Below, piece after piece: positions 10,813 through 20,733 of a stretch of 64,000 nucleotides of DNA. The notes under the pieces are model-generated. The model searched no databases and had not been told where the DNA came from. It was given only the letters and a program-made list of their open reading frames with translations. The first letter of the stretch is position 1. Every line of letters begins with the position of its first letter. Both the position numbers and the translations under genes were made by a program. This stretch comes from Bacteroidota bacterium (lineage in GTDB: Bacteria > Bacteroidota > Ignavibacteria > Ignavibacteriales > Ignavibacteriaceae), in contig JAMCWE010000074.1 of assembly GCA_023475265.1 (NCBI GenBank), positions 1-64,000 of the forward strand. The letters run 5' to 3'.

Positions 10813-11614
10813 TCTTTAAGCCTTTGTCATTCTTGATAAGTTGTTCGCTAACTCTGCCGAACCTGCGTTCCCTTTTCTGGAAATTTTTTATAGCTTCATA
10901 TAAGTGCTTACGATTAAAATCAGGCCAATAAACATCTGATATGAAAAATTCAGTATAAGCAATTTGCCAAAGTAAAAAGTTACTAACTCTAAACTCACCG
11001 CTTGTTCTAATTAAAAGATCAGGATCGGGAAAATTATTTGTAGTTAAATGTTCAGCAATTTTTTTTTCATTTATTTCACCGGCACTAATCTTACCTTCGC
11101 AAGATTCCTTTACGATTTTTTTTACGGCTTCTAGAATTTCCCATCTGCCGCTGTAACTTAGTGCCAAATTAAGAATCATTTTTTTGTTATTTTTAGTTTT
11201 TTCAATAGCATCATAAAGTTCTTTTTGTACTTCGTTTGGTAAAGATTTTACGTCACCAATTGTGGTTAGACGTATATCATTTTGCATAAGTTCGTCGCAT
11301 TTGTTTCTAATACTTCTTAGTAACAAACGCATAAGTGTAGAAACTTCATCTTTAGGTCTATTCCAATTTTCAGTTGAAAAGGTAAAAAGAGTAAGATATT
11401 TTACTCCTAATTCGGCACAGGCTTCAGTAATTTCTCTAACAGTATCTACACCTCGTTTGTGACCAGCAACCCTGGGAAGGCCCCTTTTCCTGGCCCATCT
11501 CCCATTCCCGTCCATAATAATTGCAATATGAGTTGGAATTTCCCCGCTGCTTTTTAACTCTTCTTGTAATTTTACATCGGAAATCGATTGCGACTTACCC
11601 AAATTGTTCCTCAA
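10781..11614 (-). CDS. uppS: Isoprenyl transferase (undecaprenyl diphosphate synthase)
   Basis: HIAIIMDGNGRWARKRGLPRVAGHKRG motif. Confidence 0.95.
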   Translation of the reverse strand: MRNNLGKSQSISDVKLQEELKSSGEIPTHIAIIMDGNGRWARKRGLPRVAGHKRGVDTVREITEACAELGVKYLTLFTFSTENWNRPKDEVSTLMRLLLRSIRNKCDELMQNDIRLTTIGDVKSLPNEVQKELYDAIEKTKNNKKMILNLALSYSGRWEILEAVKKIVKESCEGKISAGEINEKKIAEHLTTNNFPDPDLLIRTSGEFRVSNFLLWQIAYTEFFISDVYWPDFNRKHLYEAIKNFQKRERRFGRVSEQLIKNDKGLKNVSNLPKEIV

Positions 11615-11838
11615 ATATGATAAAGCGTGTAAAATTAAACTTATGACTAATTAATGTCAAGATAAGTAATTACTGCCTTATCCGTCTTTTACTTAAAAGT
11701 ATCCAAAATTAAACAATAAAAATTATTAAGCGGGACTTTTGCAAAAAAGGTAAAAAGAATTGGTAAATTATAATTTGTGGAAATGTTGCGAATTAAATTT
11801 TAAAGAGTATTAGAACCATAAATCGATTTATTATTTCT

Positions 11839-12282
11839 TTACGAAAATAGTGTTTTATTTTTACTTTGGGTTTTTCTATTTGAAATAATTGGCCTGTCAT
11901 TTATAGGAAATAACCGAATATTTTTTCTTACATCAGGTTCTAACTTTTCAATTATTGATTTTGCAATACTATAATTATCCACATGTGTTCCAACGAATAA
12001 CATAACTTTTCTATTAGTAAATTTTGTTTGTCTAGTTGCAAGGAATTTTAAGCGCTCTAAAATATTGGGCTGATTTAGATCTTCGATTGTAAGTGTAACC
12101 CCGATGGCGTAATTACTTTTTTGCCTTCCAATAATATCAACATCAAATCCTCCAACTTTATTTGGCTCAGGTAAATAAGTACCATATTTTCTACTGATAG
12201 TAAGATATCCTTGTTTCCAAAATTGCTCTACAAGTAAATCTATTGTACGTCGTTTCATTAATTCTAACATTTTAACCTCCAA
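11839..12282 (-). CDS. Small hypothetical protein, possibly restriction-endonuclease-like fold
   Basis: GGFDVDIIGRQKSNYAIGVTLT resembles a PD-(D/E)XK core but lacks a clear ExK; downstream of lexA on the same strand. Confidence 0.4.
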   Translation of the reverse strand: MEVKMLELMKRRTIDLLVEQFWKQGYLTISRKYGTYLPEPNKVGGFDVDIIGRQKSNYAIGVTLTIEDLNQPNILERLKFLATRQTKFTNRKVMLFVGTHVDNYSIAKSIIEKLEPDVRKNIRLFPINDRPIISNRKTQSKNKTLFS

Positions 12283-12286
12283 ACTT

Positions 12287-12535
12287 TTACACTGCTTTTG
12301 CTAGTATCGGAATGATTGGTGAGAACTTAATATTTTTTAAAACTTTAATGTTTGATATCCTTTGATATTCAAATTTTCTTATTTCACTTGAATTAAATAA
12401 TTTCCCATAAATTACTTTTTTACCATCTTTTTCTTTTGAGATATAATATGGATCAAGAGTAATTTCGTGTAAGCCATATAAGAATGTTATTTTGTTCCTA
12501 TTATAAATTGCTGAAGAAAAAATTTCTGTTTTCAT
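12287..12535 (-). CDS. Small WYL-like domain protein
   Basis: 82 aa, SAIYNRNKITFLYG...LDPYYI...KFEYQRISNIKVL resembles a stand-alone WYL-type module. Confidence 0.4.
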   Translation of the reverse strand: MKTEIFSSAIYNRNKITFLYGLHEITLDPYYISKEKDGKKVIYGKLFNSSEIRKFEYQRISNIKVLKNIKFSPIIPILAKAV

Positions 12536-12548
12536 GATATCTCCATTA

Positions 12549-13214
12549 TTAATTAAGCCATCTAACTATGCCGATTACTTTTCCAATTAATTTGAAACTT
12601 TCAATATCAATAATTTCAATCGGGTTGTAATTCGGATTTTGCGGTAATAATCTGATCATTTTATTCTTTAGTTCATAAGTTTTAACTGTTGCATCATCCT
12701 CCAACAAAGCAACAACAATATCTCCATTTACAACATCCCTTTTAGATGAAACAATCACTAAATCACCTTCAAATATACCGGCATTAATCATACTGTCGCC
12801 TTTCACTTTTAAGGCAAAGCAATTTTCGGATTTTTTCATAAAAGAAGAATCGACAACAATGCTGCCTTCAATATTTTCTTCTGCTAAAATTGGAACACCG
12901 GCAGCCACTCTGCCTAAAATCGGAACTTTATGAAATCCATAATCATCTTCTATTTTAAAAAGTTTTGTCTCTTGAGATTCTTCGGTATCTCGTTGAAAAG
13001 ATATTCCTCTGCTTGCATTACTTTCAATATTCAAATATCCCTTTTTTACTAATGCATCAAGATGACGTTTTACCCCAAACGTTGATGAAATTTCAAATTT
13101 TTTCCCAATTTCTCTGAGTGTTGGCGGGTAACCGTTTTCTTCACGAAACTGTTTTATAAAAACTAAAATTTCTTCTTGTCTATCAGTAAGTTGTTTTTTC
13201 ATAATAGTGCTCAT
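12549..13214 (-). CDS. lexA: LexA repressor
   Basis: N-terminal wHTH (LTDRQEEILVFIKQF..NGYPPTLREIG), VPILGRVAAGVPI cleavage-region motif, KGDSMINAGIFEGD catalytic region. Confidence 0.95.
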   Translation of the reverse strand: MSTIMKKQLTDRQEEILVFIKQFREENGYPPTLREIGKKFEISSTFGVKRHLDALVKKGYLNIESNASRGISFQRDTEESQETKLFKIEDDYGFHKVPILGRVAAGVPILAEENIEGSIVVDSSFMKKSENCFALKVKGDSMINAGIFEGDLVIVSSKRDVVNGDIVVALLEDDATVKTYELKNKMIRLLPQNPNYNPIEIIDIESFKLIGKVIGIVRWLN

Positions 13215-13258
13215 TTGTTTACTGCTAAAATAGTGCGCAAATGTTCACTTGTCAAGTG
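13203..13258 (-). promoter_or_regulatory. lexA promoter with candidate autoregulatory operators
   Basis: Minus strand TTGACA (13250-13255) - 17 bp - TATTTT (13227-13232); 17-bp direct repeat AACATTTGCGCACTATT (13229-13245) / AACAAATGAGCACTATT (13203-13219); palindrome CACTTGACAAGTG (13246-13258). Confidence 0.65.
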
Positions 13259-13340
13259 TTTTTTATTTGGAAGTTCAAAAGGTGTGATTTCTAACCGTGG
13301 AAATATTTTTTCAGAAATTTACAAAACCTTGATAATAAAT

Positions 13341-13377
13341 AAAAAAGGCATCTTACCTTTACATAAAATGCCTTTCC
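13341..13377 (-). terminator. Intrinsic terminator after ilvE
   Basis: AAAGGCAT ... ATGCCTTT stem followed on the minus strand by a T run. Confidence 0.65.
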
Positions 13378-13404
13378 AAGAATTAACTAACAAATTTTAT
13401 TTTG

Positions 13405-14490
13405 TTAAACTTCAACTTCTTTTTTTTCTACATGAGTTAACCAATTATGTTTGTCTTCAATTTTTCCATAATGAATTGATGTCAGCTCGTTAAAAAGTTT
13501 GAGATCTAGATCGCCTGGTTGTCCGTTATTGAAAGTCATTTCAAATCCTTTATAAGTTAACCAGCCAACAGACGAAATAATTGCTGCTGTTCCTGTTCCA
13601 AAAACTCCGGTTACATTTCCTTTTTTATATTCTGAAATAACTTCATCTATACTAATCAGTCTTTCAGTAACTTTAATATTCCAATCTTTCAAAATTTGAA
13701 TTACGGAATCTCTGGTAACACCCGGCAAGATGCTTCCATTTAACTTCGGAGTAACAACTTCATCTTTTAAATTAATGAAGATATTCATCGTACCGACTTC
13801 TTCAATATATTTTTGTTCAACACCGTCAAGCCAAAGAACTTGAGTAAATCCTTTCTCCTTTGCTTCTTCACCAGCTAAAAGACTTGCTGCATAGTTTGCA
13901 GGAGTTTTACATTCACCCAATCCTTTTCTTACTGCCCGAACATATTCATCCTGTACCAAAATTTTAACTGGTTTAAATCCTTCGGGATAATATGCGCCGA
14001 CAGGAGAAAGTAAAATTAAAAGCTTATAATAAGAAGACGGTTTAACTCCAAGAAATGGTTCTGAACCATAAATAAATGGGCGAATATACAGCGACTCTCC
14101 AAATTTATTGGGAATCCAATCTCTTTCAATTGATATTAATTCAGTTAATGCTTGAAGCAAAAAATCAGTATCTACTTCCGGAATGCAAACTCTTTTAGAT
14201 GAGTTATTAAGTCTTTGAATATGTTTGTCCGGTCTGAAAATAACAACTTCGCCATTCTCTGTTTTAAAAGCTTTTAAACCTTCAAAAACTCCTTGAGCAT
14301 AATGTAAAAACATTGTGCCGGGATGGATTGAAAGGTATTCCAATTTTTTTATAACAGGATTATGCCACCCTTTTTCCGAAGAGAAATCCATTTCGAAAAC
14401 ATGATCGGTAAAAAATTTTCCAAAGCCTAAATTTTTTGGTATTTCTATTGGCATTTCCCTTCTCATCAATTCATATTTTATTTTTTCCAT
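13405..14490 (-). CDS. ilvE: Branched-chain amino acid aminotransferase
   Basis: FEGLKAFKTENGEVVIFRP, FGTGTAAIISSVG motifs. Confidence 0.93.
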   Translation of the reverse strand: MEKIKYELMRREMPIEIPKNLGFGKFFTDHVFEMDFSSEKGWHNPVIKKLEYLSIHPGTMFLHYAQGVFEGLKAFKTENGEVVIFRPDKHIQRLNNSSKRVCIPEVDTDFLLQALTELISIERDWIPNKFGESLYIRPFIYGSEPFLGVKPSSYYKLLILLSPVGAYYPEGFKPVKILVQDEYVRAVRKGLGECKTPANYAASLLAGEEAKEKGFTQVLWLDGVEQKYIEEVGTMNIFINLKDEVVTPKLNGSILPGVTRDSVIQILKDWNIKVTERLISIDEVISEYKKGNVTGVFGTGTAAIISSVGWLTYKGFEMTFNNGQPGDLDLKLFNELTSIHYGKIEDKHNWLTHVEKKEVEV

Positions 14491-14632
14491 AACGCCTCTT
14501 TATTCATTTTGAATTAAATACAAAAAACTAGATTCATTTTACAAAAAATTAATGAAAATTTAAAATATTGCTGAATTAGATTTGGCTATCATTGTCAGTT
14601 TATCAAACGACTGGAATAAGAAAATTTAATTA

Positions 14633-15406
14633 TTAAAAGATTAGCATCCACAAGAAGTAATCTAAAATCAGAATCATGGCGGAGGAAAGAACAAATGACC
14701 GGATTGTAGATAAGCCAACACCTTCAGCGCCTCCTTCAGTTTTAAATCCAATATGGCATCCTAAAAGAGAAGTTACTGCGCCAAAGAAAATTGTTTTTAC
14801 CAATCCGGCAATTAGATCGGAAAATAAAAAAAATCTTTTCACTGAAAGAAAAAAAACTGAAAATGAAACTCCTAAAAAATAATTGGATACTATAAACGCT
14901 CCAAAGATCGCAATTGTATCAGCAAAGATTACCAATAATGGAAGCATAATTACCGAAGCGACGAAACGGGGCATTGCTAAATATCTTATGGGACTTATTG
15001 CCATAGTTTCCAGCGCATCAATTTGTTCGGTAACTTTCATGGTTCCTAATTCTGCAGCAATTGATGCGCCGACTCTGCCGGCAATAACAATTCCGGTTAA
15101 TACCGGTCCTAATTCAGTAATAATTGCTCTGCTTGTAGAAGAACCTAAAAATGATAATGGGGCAATTCCTTTTAATTGATAAGCCGCCTGCCATGCCGCA
15201 ACTGCGCCTGTGAATATTGCAATTATCATTACAAGCGGAAGAGAATTAACTCCAATGTGTTCCATTTGATATAAAATTATTTTTTTACTTCGCGGAATAG
15301 TTTTAAAACTTTTTATGATTTCAAATAAAAGTCTTGTTACTTGACCAATTTCCTGTAGAAAATTTAGCGAGCTTCTACCTAATTTCTGTAAAAAATTTAT
15401 GACCAC
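14633..15406 (-). CDS. mlaE: MlaE-family ABC transporter permease
   Basis: GPVLTGIVIAGRVGASIAAELGTMKVTEQIDALE motif. Confidence 0.92.
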   Translation of the reverse strand: MVINFLQKLGRSSLNFLQEIGQVTRLLFEIIKSFKTIPRSKKIILYQMEHIGVNSLPLVMIIAIFTGAVAAWQAAYQLKGIAPLSFLGSSTSRAIITELGPVLTGIVIAGRVGASIAAELGTMKVTEQIDALETMAISPIRYLAMPRFVASVIMLPLLVIFADTIAIFGAFIVSNYFLGVSFSVFFLSVKRFFLFSDLIAGLVKTIFFGAVTSLLGCHIGFKTEGGAEGVGLSTIRSFVLSSAMILILDYFLWMLIF

Positions 15407-15809
15407 TTATAAATCCATCAAATCAAAAAAAATTTGTGGTTTAATTTAGTAAAAAATCTAAAACATGTTTGATTATTAATACAAAAATAAATTATAAACC
15501 GACGGCAAATAAATTGATAGTTATGTTGTTGTTTTTAGAATTTCTTTATTGGCTATTATTGCGCATCGAATTCAAAATGATACACTGACCATTTTTCCCA
15601 ATTAAAGATAAGTTGTGTTAAGATTCATTCATTAAAAATTTTATTTCCATCTAATTCAGGCTATGATTTTCATAACTTCTTTATTTTTAACAAATTATAA
15701 AGTAATTTTGGACATCAATAAGCCTTTTTCTTTCCAATAAACTCTTGCTTTATAAGGCTCTTTAATTTTTAGCATCATAATTGCTATTAACTAAAACGTA
15801 CAAAATTAA

Positions 15810-18800
15810 TTGATAAAGTTTATGGGAAAAATTACGGAAAATTCACAACTAAAAAATCAGGAATTGTTTGTTCCAAAAATAATAGCGCAAGCGCCAATTG
15901 GAATATTAACTTTCTCTCCCGATTGGAAGATTAATTTTGTGAATGAAATATTTATCAAATATGCTTCACTTTATCAATTTCAACATACATCTCTTGAAGG
16001 TTCAAATATTTTTGAAATGAATATTTTTCCAGGTGTAAATCTTACTGAAGATTTAAACGAATTAAAGAATGGAAACAGTTTTGAAAAAGAAATCAAAAAT
16101 ATTAAAACTGTCGATAGAGGTGAAATAAAAGTAATTGTGAAAGGATCGGCTGTTTTCGATAATAATCAGTTTGCTGGAGGAATATTATTAGTCGAAGATA
16201 TAAAAGTTTCTCCATCAGCAAAACAATCAAAGGATTTAAAAACTTATCAGATAGAAAATATTCTTACAAAAATTAACGACCTTCTTTTTGTAACGGATAA
16301 CGAAGGCAAGATTAAATATTCTTTCGGAAAAAATTTAGATAAGCTGAACATTTCAGTATTCGGATTAAATGATTTAGAAATTACAAAATTATTTGACGAA
16401 CAAGAAAAAAATAATTTCCACAAATTTTTCGAGTCTTCAATAACAAATAAAAAATCTGAAAAATTATTATTAGAATTAAATTTAAATAATGAACCAGCCG
16501 TATTCGAATGCCGCATAGAACCGCTCTTAAACTGGAGAAACGAGATTCAATTTGTTTTCTTCTTCTTTACTGATATAAGTGATTATCTAAAAGAAACTAA
16601 ATTGTTGGAAGGAGAAATTGAAGAGCTTAAACAATATCAAGTTATTACCGATGCAGTAACTGATGCTGTGTTTGCAGTTAATTCAGAAGGTAATATCTTT
16701 TTTTGGAATAAAGCAGCTGAAGCATTATTTGGATATTCACGCAGCGAGGTATTTGGAAAATTTTTCGGTAAAGCATTAGATGTTTTTGATATAGAATATT
16801 TTAAGGGTATTAAAGAAGAATTAAAAAAATCAAAAATATGGAAGATTACTTTAACCGTTTATAAAAAGGACGGCCAAAAAGAAGTTATTGAAGCAAAGTT
16901 TTCAATTGCTGATGGAACAAATGGTACCATCATCGTCCTTTGCACAAACATAACTGAAAGAATTGCTATTGAACAAAAGTTAAAATCTTCCGAAGAAAAA
17001 TTTCGGAATATTGTTACTAACTCTCCCGAATTAATCTGTACTTTAGATAATTCAGGAAATATTATTTATGCAAATCCTTCATTGTGTAAAAAACTAAATT
17101 ATTCCGAAACTGAAATTATAAACAAAAGTATCAAAGAAATTTTTTCACCCGAATCTTTAACCACTGCAAAATTCAATTTAAAATCTTTCGAGCTAACCGC
17201 TGCTGAAGGGTTAGAACTGACTGCCGTTGCTAAATCCGGCGATAAAATTTATTTAAAAGCAAACATATCTCCAATATATTTTAATAACAGACCAACAAGC
17301 TTTAACATTGTCTTTACTGATATTACTAAGAAAAAGAATGTTCAAAAAAGTTTAATGATCTTCCAATCAATGTTCGATGCTTTTCAAGATGGCGTTGTTG
17401 TGGAGTGCGATAGAAAAATTACTTTAATGAATGGCGCATTTGTAAAAATTTTCGGTTATAACAATGAAAGGGAATTACTAGATAAAGATCTTTTGGATTT
17501 AGTTTCTGAAAATGATATTCCTAAAATAAATAGCTATCTACAGCTTATTGGAGAAGACAAAGAAATTCCTTTAAGGCTCGAATTTTTAGGCAAACGAAAA
17601 GATAAGGCGAACTTTTTTGCCGAGGTTTCATTATCGTCATTCGAAAGTGAACAAAAAAATTATGCGGTGTTAGTCATAAGGGATATTACTGAAAAGAAAC
17701 GTGCACAGCAAGTAATAAAAGAGTCTGAAGAAAAATATAGAAATTTAACTGAAAATATTGATGACTTCTTATATACATTTGAAAGAATTGATTCTACCAT
17801 CAGACCAATTTTTTATACAGCTTCGGTTGAAAAAATTACTGGCTACAATCAATCAGATTTGTTAAGCGATTCTAAATTAATTCTAAAAATAATTCACCCG
17901 GATGACTTCCCTTCCATCAAGAAAAAATTAAACAGTCTTTTCAAAAGTAAAATTCAACTTTCAGGAGAATTTGAATTCAGAATTATTAACAAACACGGGA
18001 ATATAGTTTGGGTTCGAAATAAAATTAATCTCATTAGAGACCACGAAGGAAAGATTCAAAAGATATACGGATTGGTTAGTGATATTTCTTTACGCAAAAA
18101 AGTTGAAGAAGAATTAACTCGATCTACCGAAAATTTAATTAAGTTGAATGAAACTAAAGACAGATTCATTTCAATAATTTCGCATGACTTGCGAACACCT
18201 TTCAGTTCGATTCTCGGTTTTACTGATTTATTGTTGAGCGATTCCGACCTTACTGCTTCAGAACAAAAACAATATGTAGAATTTATTAGAGAATCTTCCA
18301 AGTCAATGTTATCGTTAGTTAATTCACTTTTGGATTGGACAAGACTTCAAACCGGAAGAATTAGATTTGAGCCTGAAAAAATTGAGGTGCACAAAATCAT
18401 AGAAAATTCTCTCAATGCATTAACCGGTGTTGCGTTTCAAAAAAACATCGAGATTGTTTCAAAAATAAAAGATGATGTTTTCGTTTTTGTTGATAAAGAA
18501 TTAATTCTTCAAGTATTCAACAATCTTCTTTCCAACGCAATTAAATTTACACCTAAATATGGATCAATATTTATTTCAGTCAATAAATCTTCGCGAATGC
18601 GATTCTTAGAATTTTCAGTCAAAGATACCGGCAAAGGTATAAAAGCGGAAAATATAAAAAAGCTTTTCAGAGTTGACGCAAAATTTTCTTCCGAAGGTAC
18701 AGAAGGCGAAAAAGGCACAGGTCTTGGATTATCGCTTGTAAAAGAAATTATTGAAAAGCATGGCGGAACAATTTGGGTAGAAAGTGAATACGGCAAAGGA

Positions 18801-19217
18801 TCAGATTTTAAATTTACTTTGCCAATCGCTTCAGCAAATATTTTGCTTGTGGATGACAGTAAAACCGACAGGCTTCTTTATTCAAAAATATTAAAAAATA
18901 TAACCACTGATTATAATATTGAGATTGCTTCCGACGGCAAGGATGCTTTAGATAAAATACTTTCTTCGCCGCCTGCCCTTGTCATCACCGATCATTTGAT
19001 GCCTAACATGAACGGGTATCAATTAGTTATTGAATTAAAAAAAGCTGAGATAAAAGGTAAACCGCCAATAATGGTTCTTAGCGGCGATATTGATAGATCG
19101 GCTATTGAAGAATACCATGAGCTTGGTATTGAATATGTCTTTAACAAACCTGTTGATTTAACAAGTTTTAAAAATGCTGTAGAAAAATCATTGCGAAAAG
19201 GATTGGTAAGTATTTAA
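15810..19217 (+). CDS. Hybrid sensor histidine kinase with multiple PAS domains and C-terminal receiver
   Basis: Several PAS/PAC blocks, HisKA ISHDLRTPFSSILGFTD, HATPase GTGLGLSLVKEI, REC ILLVDDSKTDR...ITDHLMPNMNG...NKPV. Confidence 0.93.
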   Translation: MIKFMGKITENSQLKNQELFVPKIIAQAPIGILTFSPDWKINFVNEIFIKYASLYQFQHTSLEGSNIFEMNIFPGVNLTEDLNELKNGNSFEKEIKNIKTVDRGEIKVIVKGSAVFDNNQFAGGILLVEDIKVSPSAKQSKDLKTYQIENILTKINDLLFVTDNEGKIKYSFGKNLDKLNISVFGLNDLEITKLFDEQEKNNFHKFFESSITNKKSEKLLLELNLNNEPAVFECRIEPLLNWRNEIQFVFFFFTDISDYLKETKLLEGEIEELKQYQVITDAVTDAVFAVNSEGNIFFWNKAAEALFGYSRSEVFGKFFGKALDVFDIEYFKGIKEELKKSKIWKITLTVYKKDGQKEVIEAKFSIADGTNGTIIVLCTNITERIAIEQKLKSSEEKFRNIVTNSPELICTLDNSGNIIYANPSLCKKLNYSETEIINKSIKEIFSPESLTTAKFNLKSFELTAAEGLELTAVAKSGDKIYLKANISPIYFNNRPTSFNIVFTDITKKKNVQKSLMIFQSMFDAFQDGVVVECDRKITLMNGAFVKIFGYNNERELLDKDLLDLVSENDIPKINSYLQLIGEDKEIPLRLEFLGKRKDKANFFAEVSLSSFESEQKNYAVLVIRDITEKKRAQQVIKESEEKYRNLTENIDDFLYTFERIDSTIRPIFYTASVEKITGYNQSDLLSDSKLILKIIHPDDFPSIKKKLNSLFKSKIQLSGEFEFRIINKHGNIVWVRNKINLIRDHEGKIQKIYGLVSDISLRKKVEEELTRSTENLIKLNETKDRFISIISHDLRTPFSSILGFTDLLLSDSDLTASEQKQYVEFIRESSKSMLSLVNSLLDWTRLQTGRIRFEPEKIEVHKIIENSLNALTGVAFQKNIEIVSKIKDDVFVFVDKELILQVFNNLLSNAIKFTPKYGSIFISVNKSSRMRFLEFSVKDTGKGIKAENIKKLFRVDAKFSSEGTEGEKGTGLGLSLVKEIIEKHGGTIWVESEYGKGSDFKFTLPIASANILLVDDSKTDRLLYSKILKNITTDYNIEIASDGKDALDKILSSPPALVITDHLMPNMNGYQLVIELKKAEIKGKPPIMVLSGDIDRSAIEEYHELGIEYVFNKPVDLTSFKNAVEKSLRKGLVSI

Positions 19218-19231
19218 TCTATTCGGAAATT

Positions 19232-20611
19232 TTAATTAATATAAGGTAGTTTTAATTTAAAAGATGCGCCTGGCCTTCCAGGTAATGCCAGCTTTGACGG
19301 ACTTTCAACGAAAATATTTCCTTTGTGCCTTTCAATAATTTGCTTAACTATTGACAATCCCAAACCCGTGCCTTCATAACTTCTATCTTTTATATTTGAC
19401 GCTCTAAAAAAATCCATAAATATTTTATCTAACTCTTCCGCGGGAATTCCAATCCCACTATCTGCAAATTCAATTTCAATTTCGTTTTCATTGTCGACCA
19501 GATCTAATTCAATCAGTCCGTTTGTTCCTACATATTTTACTGCGTTACCGATTAGATTCGAGAATGCAATCTCTAATAAAAATTTATCTCCTTTAATTTT
19601 TTTCTTAAAAGTTCTTCCGTCAAAAAAATTAAGCATAATATGTTTTGCTCTAAGATTGATTGTTTGTTTCTTAACTATTTTTACTATTACTTCGCTCAAC
19701 TCAACTTCGTCGTTAGCAATTTCATCAAGCAAACGAAGCTTTGAAACTTTTAATACATCATTGATCATATCGATTGCTTCACTGGATCGTATCCTAGCCC
19801 GATTTAATCTCTCTTCTACCTTACTGTTTAATTGCCCAAGAAATTTTTTCAGAACTATGTCCAGATATGAATGAACCGCTGCAAGAGGCGTTTTAATTTC
19901 ATGCACAATGCCGATAATATATTTTTGCTTTTCGGTTTCAGCTTCATTTAATTTATCCAAAGATTCAATGAGCTGCTGTTCAATTTTATAAAGCTGATTG
20001 GCAATTTTGTTAGCAAGAAAAACGCTTACAAACATTACAAAGATAAAAGCAACATCGTAAGCCGCAATAAATTTAATATTTGTGTAAAGTGGATTTGGTA
20101 ATAATCCTGAAATCGGTTGGTGAGGGATTATTAAAAAGTACTCGGAGAAAATAAGAATATTGATAATGAAAACTATTATTCCCGCAATAGAATAAATAAC
20201 AGTGCCCGGAAGAATCAAGCTTCCAATTATCATATGGAAAACAAAGAACATAATCAAAGGTGTTTCAATACTGCCGGTATAATAAACAATCAATCCCAAT
20301 GCAGTAAGATCTAAAATCATTTGAAGAAGTGAAAAATGCAGCGGATTAAAATGACCTGGAATCGTTTTTATAAATTTACTCAATCTATAAAGCAGCAAAT
20401 TATAAATTAGAATAATAAGATTTATTAATATTAAAGCAGCAAATTGTGTTTTATTAAATGAAAGATGAAGAATTAATTTAGACGAGATTAAAAATCCGGT
20501 AAGCATTACAACAGCACCGTAACGGAGCTTTATAAGCCATAAGTTACGCTCCTTAATTGTGTCCCAATAATCAGCGTAACGATTCGCCCAAGAAGGAACC
20601 AGAGAAATCAT
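19232..20611 (-). CDS. Membrane sensor histidine kinase
   Basis: Multiple TM segments, VHEIKTPLAAVHSYLD, GTGLGLSIVKQIIE. Confidence 0.9.
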   Translation of the reverse strand: MISLVPSWANRYADYWDTIKERNLWLIKLRYGAVVMLTGFLISSKLILHLSFNKTQFAALILINLIILIYNLLLYRLSKFIKTIPGHFNPLHFSLLQMILDLTALGLIVYYTGSIETPLIMFFVFHMIIGSLILPGTVIYSIAGIIVFIINILIFSEYFLIIPHQPISGLLPNPLYTNIKFIAAYDVAFIFVMFVSVFLANKIANQLYKIEQQLIESLDKLNEAETEKQKYIIGIVHEIKTPLAAVHSYLDIVLKKFLGQLNSKVEERLNRARIRSSEAIDMINDVLKVSKLRLLDEIANDEVELSEVIVKIVKKQTINLRAKHIMLNFFDGRTFKKKIKGDKFLLEIAFSNLIGNAVKYVGTNGLIELDLVDNENEIEIEFADSGIGIPAEELDKIFMDFFRASNIKDRSYEGTGLGLSIVKQIIERHKGNIFVESPSKLALPGRPGASFKLKLPYIN

Positions 20612-20733
20612 CTGCCCCCTTTGATATTTTTATTAGAAATTTTCATGCTGATTGTTTCGCACGATCTAGAGTATTTCTTCCCTCTTCTTTTGAAAGAGGG
20701 AACTGATTCAAATTTTCTAATACAATATATGAA

